Both the position numbers and the translations under genes were made by a program. DNA of 64,000 bases from Haliscomenobacter sp965225875 (GTDB lineage: Bacteria; Bacteroidota; Bacteroidia; Chitinophagales; Saprospiraceae), in the NCBI RefSeq assembly GCF_965225875.1, contig NZ_CBDDBS010000003.1:2418001-2482000 (forward strand), written 5' to 3'. Numbering within the stretch: the stretch's first letter is position 1; each line of letters starts with the position of its first letter. The notes beneath the pieces are model-generated. The model was not told the DNA's origin and searched no databases. It saw only the letters and a list, made by a program, of their open reading frames with translations. This document shows positions 16,526 through 25,798 of this stretch, one piece after another.

Positions 16526-17551
16526 ATGAAACGCATCATCCTATTTCTATCTATCATTTTAAGCCTCACTTGTTCCAAAAAAAATGCGCCGATCACGGTT
16601 GATCCGCCCAATCCATCTAAAACCGAGTTCGCCAAAGGTGCCGACATCAGTTGGATCACCGAAATGGAAGCAGCTGGCCTCAAATTTTACAACGCCGCAG
16701 GCACCCAACAAGAAGGTATGGCGTTGATGAAGTCCCTGGGCATGAACACGATTCGGCTACGGGTATGGGTCAACCCCTCCCCTGCCTGGAACAACACTGC
16801 CGATGTGGTCGCCAAGGCACTACGCGCCAAAGCCCTGGGTTTGCGCATCATGATCGATTTTCATTACAGCGATTCCTGGGCCGATCCGGGCAAACAAACC
16901 AAACCCGCTGCCTGGGTGGCTCTGGATTTAGCGGGTTTAAAAACGGCTCTGGCCGCTCATACCGTCGAAGTGCTGACTGCCTTAAAAAATAGCGGCGTCG
17001 AACCAGAATGGGTCCAAGTGGGCAACGAAACCAACAATGGGATGCTTTGGCCGGATGGCAAAGCTTCAGAGAACATGGCCAATTTCGCCCAATTGTTCAA
17101 TGCCGGGGCGGATGCAGTAAAGTCGGTTTTTCCCAAAACCAAGGTCATCGCCCACATCTCCAATGGGTACAACAATTCCTTGTTCCGCTGGATGTTTGAT
17201 GGCCTCAAAGCCAATGGTGCCAAATACGATGTGATCGGGATGTCTTTGTACCCCTCGCCGAGCGATTGGGCCACGCTCAACCAGCAATGCCTTGCCAATA
17301 TGAACGACATGGTGACCCGCTATGGCAAGGAAGTGATGGTGGTCGAAGTGGGCATGAGTTGGGACAGCGCCACGGAATCTGGTCAGTTTTTGAGTGATTT
17401 GATCAGCAAGGTTAAGTCGGTTTCTGGGAACAAGGGTTTGGGGGTTTTGTACTGGGAACCACAGGCCTACAATGGCTGGAAAGGATATACACTGGGCGCT
17501 TTTGACAATTCGGGGCGGCCAACTTCCGCGCTAAATGCCTTTAAAAACTAA
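16526..17551 (+). CDS. Endo-beta-1,4-galactanase (GH53) lipoprotein
   Basis: A 341-residue GH53 enzyme, expected to cut beta-1,4-galactan (type I arabinogalactan side chains) at the cell surface. The signal peptide ends in a lipobox (LSLTCSKKN). Family motifs are FAKGADISWITEMEAAG, MNTIRLRVWVNPSP and MIDFHYSDSWADPGKQTKPAAW. The acid/base Glu lies in WVQVGNETNNGMLWP and the nucleophile Glu in VMVVEVGMSWD. The length is that of a single-domain GH53. It follows the SusE-like gene after a 275-bp gap holding a terminator-like hairpin and two palindromes, so it may have its own promoter. Confidence 0.93.
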   Translation: MKRIILFLSIILSLTCSKKNAPITVDPPNPSKTEFAKGADISWITEMEAAGLKFYNAAGTQQEGMALMKSLGMNTIRLRVWVNPSPAWNNTADVVAKALRAKALGLRIMIDFHYSDSWADPGKQTKPAAWVALDLAGLKTALAAHTVEVLTALKNSGVEPEWVQVGNETNNGMLWPDGKASENMANFAQLFNAGADAVKSVFPKTKVIAHISNGYNNSLFRWMFDGLKANGAKYDVIGMSLYPSPSDWATLNQQCLANMNDMVTRYGKEVMVVEVGMSWDSATESGQFLSDLISKVKSVSGNKGLGVLYWEPQAYNGWKGYTLGAFDNSGRPTSALNAFKN

Positions 17552-17572
17552 GTTAAAGTCTTACTACCCATT

Positions 17573-17691
17573 CCCTTCGGTCTGCCTTAAGTGCCTTAAG
17601 TTTCTTAGGTGGTGAAAAAAGAAAAAACCTGCGAAGCAGGATATTATTTCACCACCTAAGAAACTTAAGGCACTTAAGGTACACCGAAGGG
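17573..17691. repeat. Long intergenic hairpin, 45-bp arms
   Basis: Arms 17573-17617 and 17647-17691 pair at 43 of 45 positions. The loop of about 29 nt contains a small CCTGC-GAA-GCAGG hairpin. It fills the gap between the GH53 gene and the GH2-GH53 gene. Confidence 0.8.
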
Positions 17692-17720
17692 CACAACTTG
17701 ATTCAAAAGGAAAACAACTC

Positions 17721-20700
17721 ATGCAAGCATTCAAATACCTCTGGCTCTGCCTGCTTTGTGCTGCTGCCTTCCAGTCCAGCGCCCAAAGCTCCCCCCGTGA
17801 GCGCATCAACTTCGATGCCAACTGGAAATTCCATTTCGGTCACGCCGCCAACCCCGAAAAAGACTTCAACTACGGCATTGCCACCATTTTTTCCAAATCT
17901 GGCGGCGCTGCCCAAACCGCCATCGACCCCCGCTTTAAAGACAGCACCTGGCGCAGCCTGAATCTGCCCCACGATTGGGCAGTAGAATTGCCATTCGTCA
18001 ACAAAGACAATTTTGATGTGATGGCCCACGGTTACAAACCCGTAGGTGGCCTCTTCCCCGAGACCAGCATCGGATGGTACCGCAAACACTTTCGGATATC
18101 CCCCGCCGATTCCAGTCAACGTTTTCAAATCCAGTTTGATGGAGTATTCCGCAATGCCCAGGTTTGGATCAACGGCTTTTACCTTGGCACCAACGCCAGT
18201 GGCTACATCGGCATGGCCTACGACATCACCGACTTCATCAATTACAACGGCGACAACGTCATCGTCGTCCGGGTAGACGCCACCCAGTATGAAGGCTGGT
18301 TTTATGAGGGGGCCGGCATCTATCGACACGTCTGGCTCAACAAGTACCAAAACACCCACATCGCTACCGATGGCATTTTTGCCTACACCAATTTTCAGGG
18401 CAATACCGCCACCCTACAGGTAGAAAGTACCCTGGCCAATGAAAACACGCAAAACAGCATTTGCACCCTCAAAACATACCTTCAGGATCGGGCGGGTAAG
18501 CTGGTTGGCGTACCCAAGGAACAAACGATCACTCTGAGTGCGAACAGCGAACAAACCCTCAAACACAGTATCCCGCTCAACAATCCCCACTTGTGGTCTT
18601 TGAAAGATCCCTACCTGCACCGCTTGGTGGTGGAAGTGCGCGCGAATGGCAAACTACTCGACAAACAAAGCATCCGCTACGGCATCCGCAAGATTGAAAT
18701 AAAAACCGATGGAGTATTTCTTAACGGCGAGGCCGTCAAATTGTACGGAGTAAACTGCCACCAGGACCACGCTGGAGTAGGCAGCGCCCTACCCGATTAC
18801 CTCCAATACTACCGCATTGCACTGCTCAAAAACATGGGTACCAATGCCTATCGCACTAGCCACAATGCCCCTACGCCCGAATTGCTTGACGCCTGTGACA
18901 GCCTGGGGATGTTGGTGATGGACGAGCAGCGACTACTCAACAGTGGGCCGGAATACATGAACCAGTTCGAACGACTGGTAAAACGGGATCGCAACCACGC
19001 TTCCGTTTTCATGTGGTCGATTGGCAATGAAGAGGGCTGGATTCACACCACCAGCCACGGCAAACGCATCGCCCAAACCTACATTGCCAAACTCAAACAA
19101 TTGGACCCCACCCGCACCTGCACCTACGCCGCCGACCTGGCCAATGTCCATCAGGGCGTCAATGAGGTGATCCCGGTGCGCAGCTTCAACTACCGCCAGT
19201 TTGCCGTGGCCGATTACCATGCCGAACACCCCAACCAACCCATCATCGGCACCGAGATGGGCAGCACGGTAAGCACCCGTGGAGAATACAGCAAAGACAG
19301 CATCCGCGCCTACCTGCCCGACCAGGACATCCATGCGCCCTGGTGGGCCAGTCGCGCCGAAGAATGGTGGCAACTGGCGGCAACTGAAGACTATTGGCTA
19401 GGTGGCTTCATCTGGACGGGCTTCGATTACCGGGGCGAACCAACACCTTACCAATGGCCCAACATCAGCTCCCACTTTGGCGTGATGGATATGTGTGGTT
19501 TTCCCAAAAACCTGTATTACTACTACCAAAGCTGGTGGACCAATCAGGACGTATTGCACATTTCCCCGCACTGGAACTGGCGCGACAAACGGGGGCAACC
19601 CATTGATGTGTGGGTCAACTCCAATGCGGATGACGTGGAGCTGTTTTTGAATGGCAAAAGCCTCGGCAAACAAGAGATGAAACGCAATGGCCACCTGCAA
19701 TGGACGGTCAATTACGAACCCGGCAAACTCGAAGCCATTGCTTACAAAAAAGGCAAAAAACTGACTGCGAAGGTCGAAACCACGGGAGCCCCTACCGAAG
19801 TGGTGCTTACCCCCTACAAAACCACCATGCTCGCCGATGGCCAGGACGTAAGTGTCATCAACGTTACGGTAGTTGACCGCGAAGGCCGTGAAGTGCCCGA
19901 TGCCGACAATCTCATTCGCTTTTCCATCGATGGCGAGGGCAAAATAATTGGCGTGGGCAATGGAGACCCCAGCAGCCACGAACCCGACCAATGTGTAAAC
20001 GGCACCTGGCAACGCCGCCTCTTCAATGGCAAAGCCCAATTCATCGTGCAGGGTAGCCTCAAACCGGACATCATCAAAATTGAAGCCACGGCTGCGGGTT
20101 TGTGGAAGGGTTCAACCGACATCATCACCGTTACACCCCGTGAAGTAGCCAGCGTGACCATTGACAAAACCTATGAATTGAAAGGGGAAGCAGCCAAGCC
20201 ACGGCCAGTGGGGCAAATGTTGGGGGCAGATATTTCCTTTTTGCCCGAATTGGAAGCCCGTGGCATCAAATTTTCGGAAAAAGGAACGCCCGTAGATGCC
20301 ATCGAAAGTTTAAAACAACACGGCTTCAACTACGTGCGGCTGCGGATTTTCAACAACCCCGCCCGCGACTCTGGCTACTCGCCCCAAAAGGGATTTTGCG
20401 ACCTGGCGCACACCAAGGCCATGGCCAAACGGGTCAAAGCAGCCGGGATGAAACTCCTGCTCGACTTCCATTACAGCGATTACTGGGCTGATCCCGGCAA
20501 ACAATACAAACCAGCGGCCTGGCGTGGCCTTGGCTTTACCGAGCTCAAAAAGGCCATGTACGATTACACCCGGCAGGTCATCCAGGAACTGAAAGACCAG
20601 GGTACTACACCCGACATGGTACAGATTGGCAACGAAATCAACCACGGCATCATCTGGCCAGAGGGCAAGGTCAGCAACCTGGATCAACTGGCGCAATTGC

Positions 20701-21128
20701 TCAATGCGGGCACTGCTGCCGTGAAGGCCGTTGACCCGAACATTGTGATGATGCTACACGTAGCCTTGGGTGGTCAAAACCACGAGTCGGTTTTTTTCAT
20801 CGACAACATGTTGGCGCGGGGAGTGCATTTTGACGTGATTGGTGAATCGTATTACCCCAAATGGCACGGCACCCTGGAGGATTTGGAGCATAATCTGAAT
20901 GACCTGGTGCGACGCTACCAACGCGATGTGATCGTGGTGGAATACTCCCAATTGAAACGGGAAGTAAATAAAATTGCTTTTGAATTGCCGAATGGCAAAG
21001 GCAAGGGCACTTGTATCTGGGAGCCGTTGAGCACCTGGGAGCAGGTGTTTGACCGGGAGGGCAAGTCGAATGAGTTGCTGCCAGTGTATGATGAAATCGC
21101 GAAGGCTTATTTGAAGCCGGAAAAATAG
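17721..21128 (+). CDS. Fused beta-galactosidase (GH2) and endo-galactanase (GH53)
   Basis: An exported 1135-residue two-enzyme chimera with a signal peptide ending FQSSAQS. Residues about 25-800 are a GH2 beta-galactosidase: sugar-binding domain (WRSLNLPHDWAVE, IGWYRKHF), immunoglobulin-like domain, TIM barrel with acid/base Glu in FMWSIGNEEGW (near 436) and nucleophile Glu in IIGTEMGS (near 511), then Big-2/DUF4982-type C-terminal domains. Residues about 828-1135 are a complete GH53 domain with LLLDFHYSDYWADPGKQ, acid/base Glu in VQIGNEINHGIIWP and candidate nucleophile Glu in VIVVEYSQLK. Endo and exo activities would thus be tethered on one chain. The GH53 half is a diverged relative of the neighbouring single-domain galactanase. 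A terminator follows. Confidence 0.92.
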   Translation: MQAFKYLWLCLLCAAAFQSSAQSSPRERINFDANWKFHFGHAANPEKDFNYGIATIFSKSGGAAQTAIDPRFKDSTWRSLNLPHDWAVELPFVNKDNFDVMAHGYKPVGGLFPETSIGWYRKHFRISPADSSQRFQIQFDGVFRNAQVWINGFYLGTNASGYIGMAYDITDFINYNGDNVIVVRVDATQYEGWFYEGAGIYRHVWLNKYQNTHIATDGIFAYTNFQGNTATLQVESTLANENTQNSICTLKTYLQDRAGKLVGVPKEQTITLSANSEQTLKHSIPLNNPHLWSLKDPYLHRLVVEVRANGKLLDKQSIRYGIRKIEIKTDGVFLNGEAVKLYGVNCHQDHAGVGSALPDYLQYYRIALLKNMGTNAYRTSHNAPTPELLDACDSLGMLVMDEQRLLNSGPEYMNQFERLVKRDRNHASVFMWSIGNEEGWIHTTSHGKRIAQTYIAKLKQLDPTRTCTYAADLANVHQGVNEVIPVRSFNYRQFAVADYHAEHPNQPIIGTEMGSTVSTRGEYSKDSIRAYLPDQDIHAPWWASRAEEWWQLAATEDYWLGGFIWTGFDYRGEPTPYQWPNISSHFGVMDMCGFPKNLYYYYQSWWTNQDVLHISPHWNWRDKRGQPIDVWVNSNADDVELFLNGKSLGKQEMKRNGHLQWTVNYEPGKLEAIAYKKGKKLTAKVETTGAPTEVVLTPYKTTMLADGQDVSVINVTVVDREGREVPDADNLIRFSIDGEGKIIGVGNGDPSSHEPDQCVNGTWQRRLFNGKAQFIVQGSLKPDIIKIEATAAGLWKGSTDIITVTPREVASVTIDKTYELKGEAAKPRPVGQMLGADISFLPELEARGIKFSEKGTPVDAIESLKQHGFNYVRLRIFNNPARDSGYSPQKGFCDLAHTKAMAKRVKAAGMKLLLDFHYSDYWADPGKQYKPAAWRGLGFTELKKAMYDYTRQVIQELKDQGTTPDMVQIGNEINHGIIWPEGKVSNLDQLAQLLNAGTAAVKAVDPNIVMMLHVALGGQNHESVFFIDNMLARGVHFDVIGESYYPKWHGTLEDLEHNLNDLVRRYQRDVIVVEYSQLKREVNKIAFELPNGKGKGTCIWEPLSTWEQVFDREGKSNELLPVYDEIAKAYLKPEK

Positions 21129-21152
21129 ACTAAATAAACACAAAACATTGGA

Positions 21153-21184
21153 AGCCCTGTTCGGAGAGAATGGGGCTTTTTTTG
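21153..21184 (+). terminator. Intrinsic terminator after the GH2-GH53 gene
   Basis: AGCCC...GGGCT stem followed by seven T residues, 24 bp after the stop codon. Confidence 0.75.
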
Positions 21185-21290
21185 TGGAGAAAAAATGCCA
21201 CTTTGGTAATCAGCTGAAACATTCGAAGTATTTTGTGAAAGCAGACTCCATGTCCGCAGCACACCTTTGAGCAACTCAAACACACCTAAC

Positions 21291-22103
21291 ATGAGACCGT
21301 ACACCATTCTACCCATTTTACTCATCAGTCTTTTCACCTTCCTTGGCTGTACCCCCAAGCAACAAGCTCCCCTTTTCCCCAAAGGCACCTGGATTGACCT
21401 CACTCACGATTTTGATAAAAACACCATTTATTGGCCTACTGCCGATGATTTTCGGCTCGACACGGTATTTGCCGGAGTGACCGATAGTGGTTTTTATTAC
21501 ACCGCCTTCAATTATTGCGCGGCAGAGCACGGCGGCACCCACCTGGATGCGCCCATCCATTTTGCCAAAGGTCATCAAACCATGGATCAGATTCCGCTGG
21601 ATCGATTGATGGGTAATGCCGTAGTGATCGATGTATCGGCCAAAGCCAAAGGGCAGCCCGACTACCGGGTGGATGTAGCCGATTTTTTGGCCTGGGAAAA
21701 AGAACACGGGCAGTTACCAGATGGAGTGATTGTGCTCTTGCGCACCGGATTTGGGCAATACTGGCCAGACAAACTCAAATACATGGGCACGGCGGAGAGA
21801 GGGCCGGGCGCCATTTCCAAGTTACATTTCCCTGGCTTACACCCCGATGCGGCCAAGTGGCTGAGCACCAAACGCAAGATCCACGCCATTGGGTTGGATA
21901 CACCCAGTATTGACTATGGGCAATCCACCCATTTTGAAAGCCACCAAATTTTGTTCAAACAAGACATTCCTGCTTTTGAAAACCTGGCCAACCTGGAGCA
22001 ATTGCCCACAACAGGGATTTGGGTAGCAGCATTGCCCATGAAGATCAAAGGCGGGAGTGGCGGACCATTGCGGATGGTGGCACTGGTGCCCGAGGGGAAG
22101 TGA
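21291..22103 (+). CDS. Cyclase-family (kynurenine formamidase-like) lipoprotein
   Basis: A 270-residue protein starting at ATG 21291, which begins the lipoprotein signal MRPYTILPILLISLFTFLGC. It belongs to the PF04199 cyclase family, which contains metal-dependent hydrolases such as kynurenine formamidase. The signature HxGTHxDxPxH-like motif is present as EHGGTHLDAPIHF, with SKxxxPGxxxxAAKWL later (KLHFPGLHPDAAKWLSTKRK) and GLDTPSIDYG. Lipid anchoring is unusual for tryptophan catabolism and suggests an envelope substrate. It follows the galactan genes after a terminator, and the next gene is a Tat-exported isomerase, so the two may form a separate unit. The substrate is unknown. Confidence 0.8.
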   Translation: MRPYTILPILLISLFTFLGCTPKQQAPLFPKGTWIDLTHDFDKNTIYWPTADDFRLDTVFAGVTDSGFYYTAFNYCAAEHGGTHLDAPIHFAKGHQTMDQIPLDRLMGNAVVIDVSAKAKGQPDYRVDVADFLAWEKEHGQLPDGVIVLLRTGFGQYWPDKLKYMGTAERGPGAISKLHFPGLHPDAAKWLSTKRKIHAIGLDTPSIDYGQSTHFESHQILFKQDIPAFENLANLEQLPTTGIWVAALPMKIKGGSGGPLRMVALVPEGK

Positions 22104-22201
22104 AGGAGAAGTTATATCCGAGTAAAATTCAATAATGCTTGAGACGATTTGATGATCAGGCCTGATGATCAAATTGCTTTAAATCTAAAAAACACCACCT
22201 C

Positions 22202-23143
22202 ATGCTTACACGCAGATCCTTCCTTCAACAATCTTTGCTTGGCTCTGGCGCAGTGCTGCTGGGGGCTTCCGGCTGCCAGCCTAATGTCACACCAACCGGC
22301 CTTAAACTCTCCCTGGCTCAATGGTCCTTACATCGCACTCTGCAAGCCGGAAAACTCGACCATCTGGATTTCCCTGCCACCGCAAAAGGCAAGTTTGGCG
22401 TTTCCGCAGTCGAGTACGTCAACACCTTTTTTGGCGGCAAAACCATGCCCTTTAAAGAAGCAGGCAAAAACGCCAAATACCTGAATGAATTGCTCAAGCG
22501 GAGCCGCGACGAAGGGGTGGACAATCACCTCATCATGGTGGACGATGAAGGCTCTCTGGCCCTGCCCGACGACGCCCAACGCCTACCCGCGGTGGAGAAC
22601 CACAAAAAATGGGTCGAAGCTGCCCGATTGCTGGGCTGTAAAACCATCCGGGTCAACCTGCACGGCGAGGGCAGCTCTGCGGATAAAAAAGTTGCCTCTA
22701 TCGATTCACTAAGTCGCCTGGGAGAATTCGCCAAACCTATGAACATCAATGTGGTGGTCGAAAACCACGGCAGCGATTCCTCCAATGGTGCCTGGATTGC
22801 CTCGGTTATGCAGGAGGTGGGCATGTCCAACGTTGGTACCCTACCCGATTTTGGCAATTTCTGTATTTCCCACCCCTGGGGCCAAACCCAAGACCCCTGT
22901 GAGGACATGTACGATCGCTACCAGGGCGTTCGGGAAATGCTGCCCTTTGCCAAAGGGGTGAGCGCCAAAACCTACGATTTTGACAGCAAGGGCGAACAAC
23001 CCAAAATGGATTACAAACGATTGCTGGATATTGTCAAACAATCGGGTTTTGAGGGCTACATCGGAATTGAATTTGAGGGCAAAAACCAACCTGAAGAATA
23101 CGGCATCCGCAAAACCAAGGCACTGATTGAGCGATATTGGTAA
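22202..23143 (+). CDS. Tat-exported sugar phosphate isomerase/epimerase-like protein
   Basis: A 313-residue xylose-isomerase-like TIM-barrel protein (AP endonuclease 2 family). The N-terminus has a twin-arginine motif (TRRSFLQQSLLGSG) followed by a lipobox-like GASGC, so it is probably Tat-exported and lipid-anchored. Barrel motifs include SAVEYVNTFF, VVVENHGSDSSNGAWIASVM, GTLPDFGNFC, GVSAKTYDFDSKG and GYIGIEFEG, with the metal-binding Glu, Asp, His and Glu in the expected order. Such exported members often act on sugars or keto-sugars, but the exact reaction cannot be read from sequence. It lies 98 bp after the cyclase-family gene. Confidence 0.82.
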   Translation: MLTRRSFLQQSLLGSGAVLLGASGCQPNVTPTGLKLSLAQWSLHRTLQAGKLDHLDFPATAKGKFGVSAVEYVNTFFGGKTMPFKEAGKNAKYLNELLKRSRDEGVDNHLIMVDDEGSLALPDDAQRLPAVENHKKWVEAARLLGCKTIRVNLHGEGSSADKKVASIDSLSRLGEFAKPMNINVVVENHGSDSSNGAWIASVMQEVGMSNVGTLPDFGNFCISHPWGQTQDPCEDMYDRYQGVREMLPFAKGVSAKTYDFDSKGEQPKMDYKRLLDIVKQSGFEGYIGIEFEGKNQPEEYGIRKTKALIERYW

Positions 23144-23164
23144 AGCGGGTCAAAAGCTTCGCGT

Positions 23165-24511
23165 TTAAAACGACTTTAACGCAATTTTGTACACCTCAAG
23201 GCAGCGCTCCCGGGCAAACTTGTGGTCAACCATAGGCTTCGGGTAAGCCGCTGTGCCGTATTCGGGTACCCACTTGCGGACGTACTTGTACTCCGGGTCA
23301 AATTTCTCCTGTTGGGCGGCCGGGCTAAATACCCGAAAATAGGGCGCTGCGTCGGTACCACAACCTGCCGCCCATTGCCAGCCCCCATTGTTGCTGGCCA
23401 GGTCAAAATCGAGGAGTTTTTTGGCAAAATAGGCCTCACCCCAGCGCCAGTCGATCAACAAATGTTTGGTCAAAAAACTAGCCGTGATCATCCGTACCCG
23501 GTTGTGCATAAAACCGGTACGATTCAACTCGCGCATGCCAGCGTCGACAATGGGGTAACCCGTTTTGCCTTGACACCATTTTTCAAATTCTTTCTCGTCG
23601 TTGCGCCACTCGATGCGGTCGTATTCGGGACGGAAAGAACCTTTGGCCACATGAGGGAAATTGGCGAGGATTTGGGCGTAAAAATCGCGCCAGATCAGCT
23701 CATTGAGGAAGGTCTCATTGAGTTCTAGGGCTCGACGTGCCTTTTCCCGGATGCTGATGGTACCAAAACGGAAATGGATGCCCAAGCGCGAGGTGCCGAG
23801 GAGGTAGGGAAAATCCCGGGTTTTGTCGTAGGTTTTGATCAGGCCACGACTGACGCTGCTGGCAGGAATTTCAATGGTAGAAGGATGAAACCCCATTGCG
23901 CTAAGCGCAGGGAGAGGTAGTGGGTCGATTTGATGGAAATTGGCGTAGTACTTTTCGCAAGGATAGCGCTTGAGGTAAAAAGAAACCGCTTCCTCCCCTG
24001 CCCCATCTGGCTTTTCCATGCGGGAAAGCAACTTGTTTTTCCAGGTTCGGCTGTAAGGCGTGAACACGGTATAAGGGCCTCCATCGGCTTTGGTCACCTC
24101 CAGTTTTTCAAAAATCACCTGGTCTTTAAAGCCGTGGAAAGGGATATTACGCTCCACGAGCATGGCCCTGACTTGTTCGTCTCGCTGGATGGCCCGGGGT
24201 TCATAATCGTGGTTGGTGTACACCTCGGCAATGGCGAATTCCTCCAGGATTTGTGCCCATACCTCACTGGGTTTGCCATAACGTACCAGCATGCTGCTCC
24301 CGAGTTCCTGAAGTTGGGTCTGTAAATCCTGAAGACATTGATGCAAAAAACTCACCCGTGCATCCTGCGGATCATCCAGTTCATCCAGAATCTCGGTGTC
24401 AAAAATAAAAAGAGGAAGAACCGGGAATTTACTTTTTAAGGCATGGTACAATCCCGCGTTGTCCTGCAGCCGCAAGTCGCGTCGAAACCAAAATAGGGTA
24501 AGTGCTTGCAT
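23165..24511 (-). CDS. phr: Deoxyribodipyrimidine photolyase (class I CPD / cryptochrome family)
   Basis: A 448-residue flavoprotein that repairs UV-induced pyrimidine dimers with blue light. The N-terminal Rossmann-like antenna domain starts LTLFWFRRDLRLQDNAGLYHAL. The C-terminal FAD domain carries TSRLGIHFRFGTISIRE, LIWRDFYAQIL, GKTGYPIVDAGMRELNRTGF, MHNRVRMITASFLTKHLLIDWRWG and LDFDLASNNGGWQWAAGCGTDAAPYFR. The Trp residues of the electron-transfer chain lie in these motifs. It is transcribed convergently with the isomerase gene, with only 21 bp between stops. Confidence 0.95.
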   Translation of the reverse strand: MQALTLFWFRRDLRLQDNAGLYHALKSKFPVLPLFIFDTEILDELDDPQDARVSFLHQCLQDLQTQLQELGSSMLVRYGKPSEVWAQILEEFAIAEVYTNHDYEPRAIQRDEQVRAMLVERNIPFHGFKDQVIFEKLEVTKADGGPYTVFTPYSRTWKNKLLSRMEKPDGAGEEAVSFYLKRYPCEKYYANFHQIDPLPLPALSAMGFHPSTIEIPASSVSRGLIKTYDKTRDFPYLLGTSRLGIHFRFGTISIREKARRALELNETFLNELIWRDFYAQILANFPHVAKGSFRPEYDRIEWRNDEKEFEKWCQGKTGYPIVDAGMRELNRTGFMHNRVRMITASFLTKHLLIDWRWGEAYFAKKLLDFDLASNNGGWQWAAGCGTDAAPYFRVFSPAAQQEKFDPEYKYVRKWVPEYGTAAYPKPMVDHKFARERCLEVYKIALKSF

Positions 24512-24602
24512 AAAAATATCGCCTGTTTAACTAGAAGAAACACAAGAAACAGGCCAATCCGGGAATGGTTCATTTGCAAAGGGCAGCCACCTAGGGCTGC
24601 GC

Positions 24603-25067
24603 CTACGCGATTTTGACCTCTTTGCGGTCGAAAGGATTTAAGGCGGTGCCTTTCACTTTGGCCTCGGCCTCGATGCGGTATTCTGATTTTACTGCGCTCA
24701 ACCTTTTGGCAGCTTTGACCAATGGAGACAATAGAAAGTTGGATTTTTCCAGTTCATCCATTTCGGAGCGGACCAGTTTGTACTTCAGGGTAAATTCAAC
24801 GTCCACTTCTTCCCCAGCGATGACTTGGATGTCTTCCTGCAATTCGAGATTACCCAGTTCGTATTCATCCACTCGTTTTTCTTTGCCTCGACCTCTGGAA
24901 TATTTTTCGATCAACACCACTTTGACCTTGGTCACCACTTGCGAATGCATACTGGTGAAACGAATCAGTCCACTCACCATTCCGGGCTGGATAGCAGCAT
25001 CTTCATCCAAAATAAGCTCCAATTTCACTCCTTCAATCCCCAGCCACTTTTTAACCGTTCCGATCAT
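24603..25067 (-). CDS. Spo0M-like arrestin-fold protein
   Basis: A 154-residue cytosolic protein resembling the N-terminal arrestin-like domain of the Spo0M (SpoOM, PF07070) family. Evidence is the start MIGTVKKWLGIEGVKLEL, then PGMVSGLIRFTSMHSQVVTKVKVVLIEKYSRG and DVEFTLKYKLVRSEMDELEK, all beta-rich with the spacing of arrestin sandwiches. The family is widespread in non-sporulating bacteria and its biochemical role is unclear. No operon partner is evident. Confidence 0.75.
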   Translation of the reverse strand: MIGTVKKWLGIEGVKLELILDEDAAIQPGMVSGLIRFTSMHSQVVTKVKVVLIEKYSRGRGKEKRVDEYELGNLELQEDIQVIAGEEVDVEFTLKYKLVRSEMDELEKSNFLLSPLVKAAKRLSAVKSEYRIEAEAKVKGTALNPFDRKEVKIA

Positions 25068-25183
25068 TGTCTGTTAATTTTACCCTACAATTTGCAACTT
25101 TTTCAGAAGCCAATCCGGGATATTGGATAAAAATGAAGATTGAGGGGATAAAAATCTGCATTTCAAGGCCCCAATTTGCAAAA

Positions 25184-25654
25184 TCAGATCATTCTTTTGT
25201 GCCAGCTCTGGCCCAGTTTTTTCACAAAACCTTGATCTAAATCCGCTTTAGTCGCCACCAAAGGATCAAAAACCAGGGTGTTTTCATTGATTTGCTCGGT
25301 GGCATACAAACGGGCAAAAGCCTCGCGATCAACAGAATGAACAGTTCCATCGGCGTCCTGATAGGAAAAAATCATCCGGTTGAACAAATCCACTCCATAT
25401 TCGGCTTGAAGGCCTTTGAGGAATGCCACTGATTTATCGATCGAACAACCGCTGGCATCTGCTTGTGATTCGTCGACCATGAGGACCACGAAGCGGTTGT
25501 GCAACACATCGGCGTCTGCCATCAGTTGACGGTTGTGGCTCACCCATTGTTGGGCAAAGTACTGCAACTTGGTGCGGATAGCGGGCACATCCGCTTCAGC
25601 AAAGGGTTTATCACTGGCGTAAATCCATACGCGGGAAGAAGGAGAGAGAGACAT
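25184..25654 (-). CDS. Conserved Bacteroidota protein (often misnamed ABC transporter ATPase)
   Basis: 156 residues from ATG 25654 (MSLSPSSRVWIYASDKPF). An upstream start at 25720 would read through a hairpin repeat and is unlikely. The pattern SSRVWIYxSxKPF, FAQQWVSHNRQLMAD, FVVLMVDESQADASGCSIDKSV and the C-terminal LGQSWHKRM belongs to a small family found across Bacteroidota. Database copies are often labelled ABC transporter ATPase, but no Walker motif is present, so that name is unsupported. The function is unknown. Confidence 0.8.
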   Translation of the reverse strand: MSLSPSSRVWIYASDKPFAEADVPAIRTKLQYFAQQWVSHNRQLMADADVLHNRFVVLMVDESQADASGCSIDKSVAFLKGLQAEYGVDLFNRMIFSYQDADGTVHSVDREAFARLYATEQINENTLVFDPLVATKADLDQGFVKKLGQSWHKRMI

Positions 25655-25665
25655 ATGGTTGAAGA

Positions 25666-25798
25666 GTTGAAAAAGGTTGAGGAGGTTGAGGGAGGTTGAG
25701 GAAGGTTGAGGCTGCCGCAAGCGACTTGGACAAGGACTTTGTCAAAATCGCTTGCGGCAGCCTCAACCTTACTCAACCTCCCTAAACTTTCTCAACCT
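25666..25798. repeat. Long intergenic hairpin between prfB and the next gene
   Basis: Core arms 25691-25724 and 25748-25781 pair at 33 of 34 positions. Pairing extends weakly outward through tandem GGTTGAG words. The inner stem GGCTGCCGCAAGCGA resembles the core of the hairpin at 14956-15048. Confidence 0.8.

Noticed and set aside
25184..25654. ABC transporter ATPase
   Set aside because: The family is often given this name, but no Walker A, Walker B or signature motif exists in the sequence.
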